Shown here: one piece after another, positions 4,498 through 5,601 of the stretch
Layout: each line of letters opens with the position of its first letter
How positions within the stretch are numbered: the stretch's first letter is position 1
DNA from: Acidimicrobiia bacterium
GTDB taxonomy: Bacteria; Actinomycetota; Acidimicrobiia; Acidimicrobiales; Ilumatobacteraceae
Direction of reading: 5' to 3'
Length of the DNA stretch: 5,601 bases
Assembly: GCA_013821025.1 (NCBI GenBank)
Contig: JACDHN010000193.1
Location: forward strand, 1 to 5,601
The notes under the pieces: model-generated
Database searches by the model: none
What the model saw: only the letters and a program-made list of their open reading frames with translations
What the model was told of the DNA's origin: nothing
Translations under genes and position numbers: made by a program

Positions 4498-5601
4498 TTT
4501 CGCGGGCCGCCCGGGGAGACCGGGGCGGTAGCCGCCGAGTGAGAGCAGGGCCAGAGCGATCAGCGCTTCGGGTGACTTGAAGCCGTAGGCCATGCGGGTG
4601 AGCACTCGGATCTTGGTGTTGGTGGACTCGATGAGACCCTGGGAAAGGCCGTGCTCGAGGGAGGCGTTGATGGCGGCGCGGTGCCTGCGGATCTTGCGGC
4701 CGAGTTCGACGAAGGCGCTGATGCGACATCGCTGGGCCCAGGCAAGCCACCGGTCCAGAGCCTCCTTGCCGGCCTGGCCCTTGGCCTGGAACACGAACCG
4801 CAGGCCCTCCTTGAGCAGGTAACCCCGATGCAGCCGGGGATCGGTCTTGGCCACCCATGCCAACTTGGCCTGCTGGCGATCGGTCAGGTTCTGAGGGTTC
4901 TTCCACAGCGAGTAGCGAGCACCCTTGAGCGCTCGGGCGCGTTCGTGACCCGGGCGGGGGGCGGCGTCGGCTGGTGGCCGTCCACGGTGGCGCCGGCCCT
5001 CGGTGCGGGCCAGCGCTCGGGCGTCGTTCCAGGCCTGGCGACGCAGCTCGTCGAGAGCGTCGGTGGCCCAGGCCACCACGTGAAACGGATCGGCGCAGCG
5101 GATGGCGTTCGGGCAGTGCTCATCGACGGCGTTGGCGATCCATCGAGCCGCATCAGCCGATACGTGGCTGATCTGAGCGCATCGTTCCTCGCCGAGCAGC
5201 TCGAAGAACTTGTCGAGGGTGGCCTGGTCGCGGCCCACACCAGCCCAGACCAGCCGGCCGCTGTCGTGGTCGACCACAATCGTCAGGTACTTGTGGCTCC
5301 GCTTGTAGGAGATCTCGTCGATCCCGATGCGACGCAGCCCCGCCAGGCGGTCCACCTGGCTGTCGATCTCGGCTTGGATCCGGGTGACGATGCCTCCCAG
5401 CTTCCAGATACACCCGGATCGTGCCTAGATCCAAGCTCCGCCATCGGCGCGGTCCGGCACCCGAGCGACCTCGGTCATAGCCCGGACACCGCCGGTCGCA
5501 CACCCCGCACCGTCGCCGGGCGTCGCGCCGAGGACGCACCGTGGCCACGATCTCCTCGGCATCGGGATCGAACTCGACCCCATCGAGGACCACCGCTCGC
5601 C
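4495..5601 (-). pseudogene. ISL3-family transposase with internal out-of-frame deletion, 5' end outside window
   Basis: The N-terminal piece (5601 to about 5397) has the ISL3 zinc-ribbon region: VVLDGVEFDPDAEEIVATVR, then CGVCDRRCPGYD and RRWRSLDLGTIRVYLEAG. The frame then changes and similarity resumes at GIVTRIQAEIDSQVDRLAGL with the DDE domain: Asp in RIGIDEISYKR (5317-5319), Asp in HVSADAARWI (5152-5154), Glu in LIESTNTKIR (4627-4629), and a C-terminus GFKSPEALIALALLSLGGY before the stop at 4495. In full-length relatives roughly 60-70 residues (second Cys pair, helix-turn-helix, 'KSAVTELM') separate these pieces, so about 200 bases seem to have been lost near 5390-5399. The result is out of frame. 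The ATG-started frame 4495-5355 covers the DDE part only. The frame is open to the right edge; GTG at 5593 is possible but the true start is probably beyond. Confidence 0.85.

Larger units (their letters stand above)
4473..5601. mobile_element. ISL3-family insertion sequence, partial (right end outside window)
   Basis: It holds one transposase gene on - with a presumed terminal inverted repeat at its left edge (4473-4497). It appears to have landed directly beside or in the tail of the older ISL3 remnant at 4022-4440. The other terminal repeat and any target duplication lie beyond the window, so exact ends cannot be checked. The internal deletion in its transposase makes it defective unless supplied in trans. 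Confidence 0.7.

Noticed and set aside
1..5601. tRNA, rRNA, riboswitch, CRISPR array, retron or other RNA-based element
   Set aside because: No cloverleaf, conserved rRNA block, regularly spaced repeat or reverse-transcriptase motif was seen on either strand by eye.

Overview
The window is high-GC DNA with actinobacterial character. The signs are GC-rich third codon positions, ISL3-type transposases, a secreted metzincin/PKD protein, and a lipoprotein with a Cys-rich 'C..GD..AC' tail. An acidimicrobial or other environmental actinomycete is a guess, not a demonstration. Nearly every gene here is broken, truncated or rearranged, so the window reads as a rearrangement hot spot or, less interestingly, as a poorly assembled stretch.

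Layout, left to right. (1) 1-247: a 5' piece of a YjbR/MmcQ-like gene on + abuts a short piece of a DNA methyltransferase gene on -; both stop at one junction near position 122. (2) 266-3369: the two halves of one large secreted protein, in opposite orientations. The + strand from about 2172 to 3369 carries a signal-peptide core, a beta-rich region, a Ca-binding Asp motif and a metzincin active site (HExxHxxGxxH plus an SVMNY Met-turn), and stops just after the Met-turn. The - strand from about 2171 down to 266 carries the rest: the region that normally follows such a catalytic domain, three PKD domains and a conserved C-terminal module, with one frameshift near 1193. (3) 3370-3480: on -, a ribosome-binding site, an ATG and a possible promoter lie just outside the inverted piece, pointing into it. 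(4) 3481-3816: a small putative lipoprotein on +, divergent from that start. (5) 3817-4021: nothing recognisable. (6) 4022-5601: a C-terminal ISL3 transposase remnant on +, then the end of a second ISL3 element whose transposase on - has an internal deletion.

The main observation is that re-inverting one segment of about 1.2 kb (roughly 2172-3369) would reassemble a single - strand gene. That gene would have promoter, RBS, ATG, signal peptide, catalytic domain, PKD array and C-terminal module, encoding about 1,038 residues after correcting two single-nucleotide frame problems. The present arrangement would be 'OFF' for this protease. Short inverted repeats lie at both ends. Whether this is a reversible phase-variation switch, a one-off inversion in a decaying gene, or an assembly error cannot be decided from the sequence alone. 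No recombinase gene is in the window.
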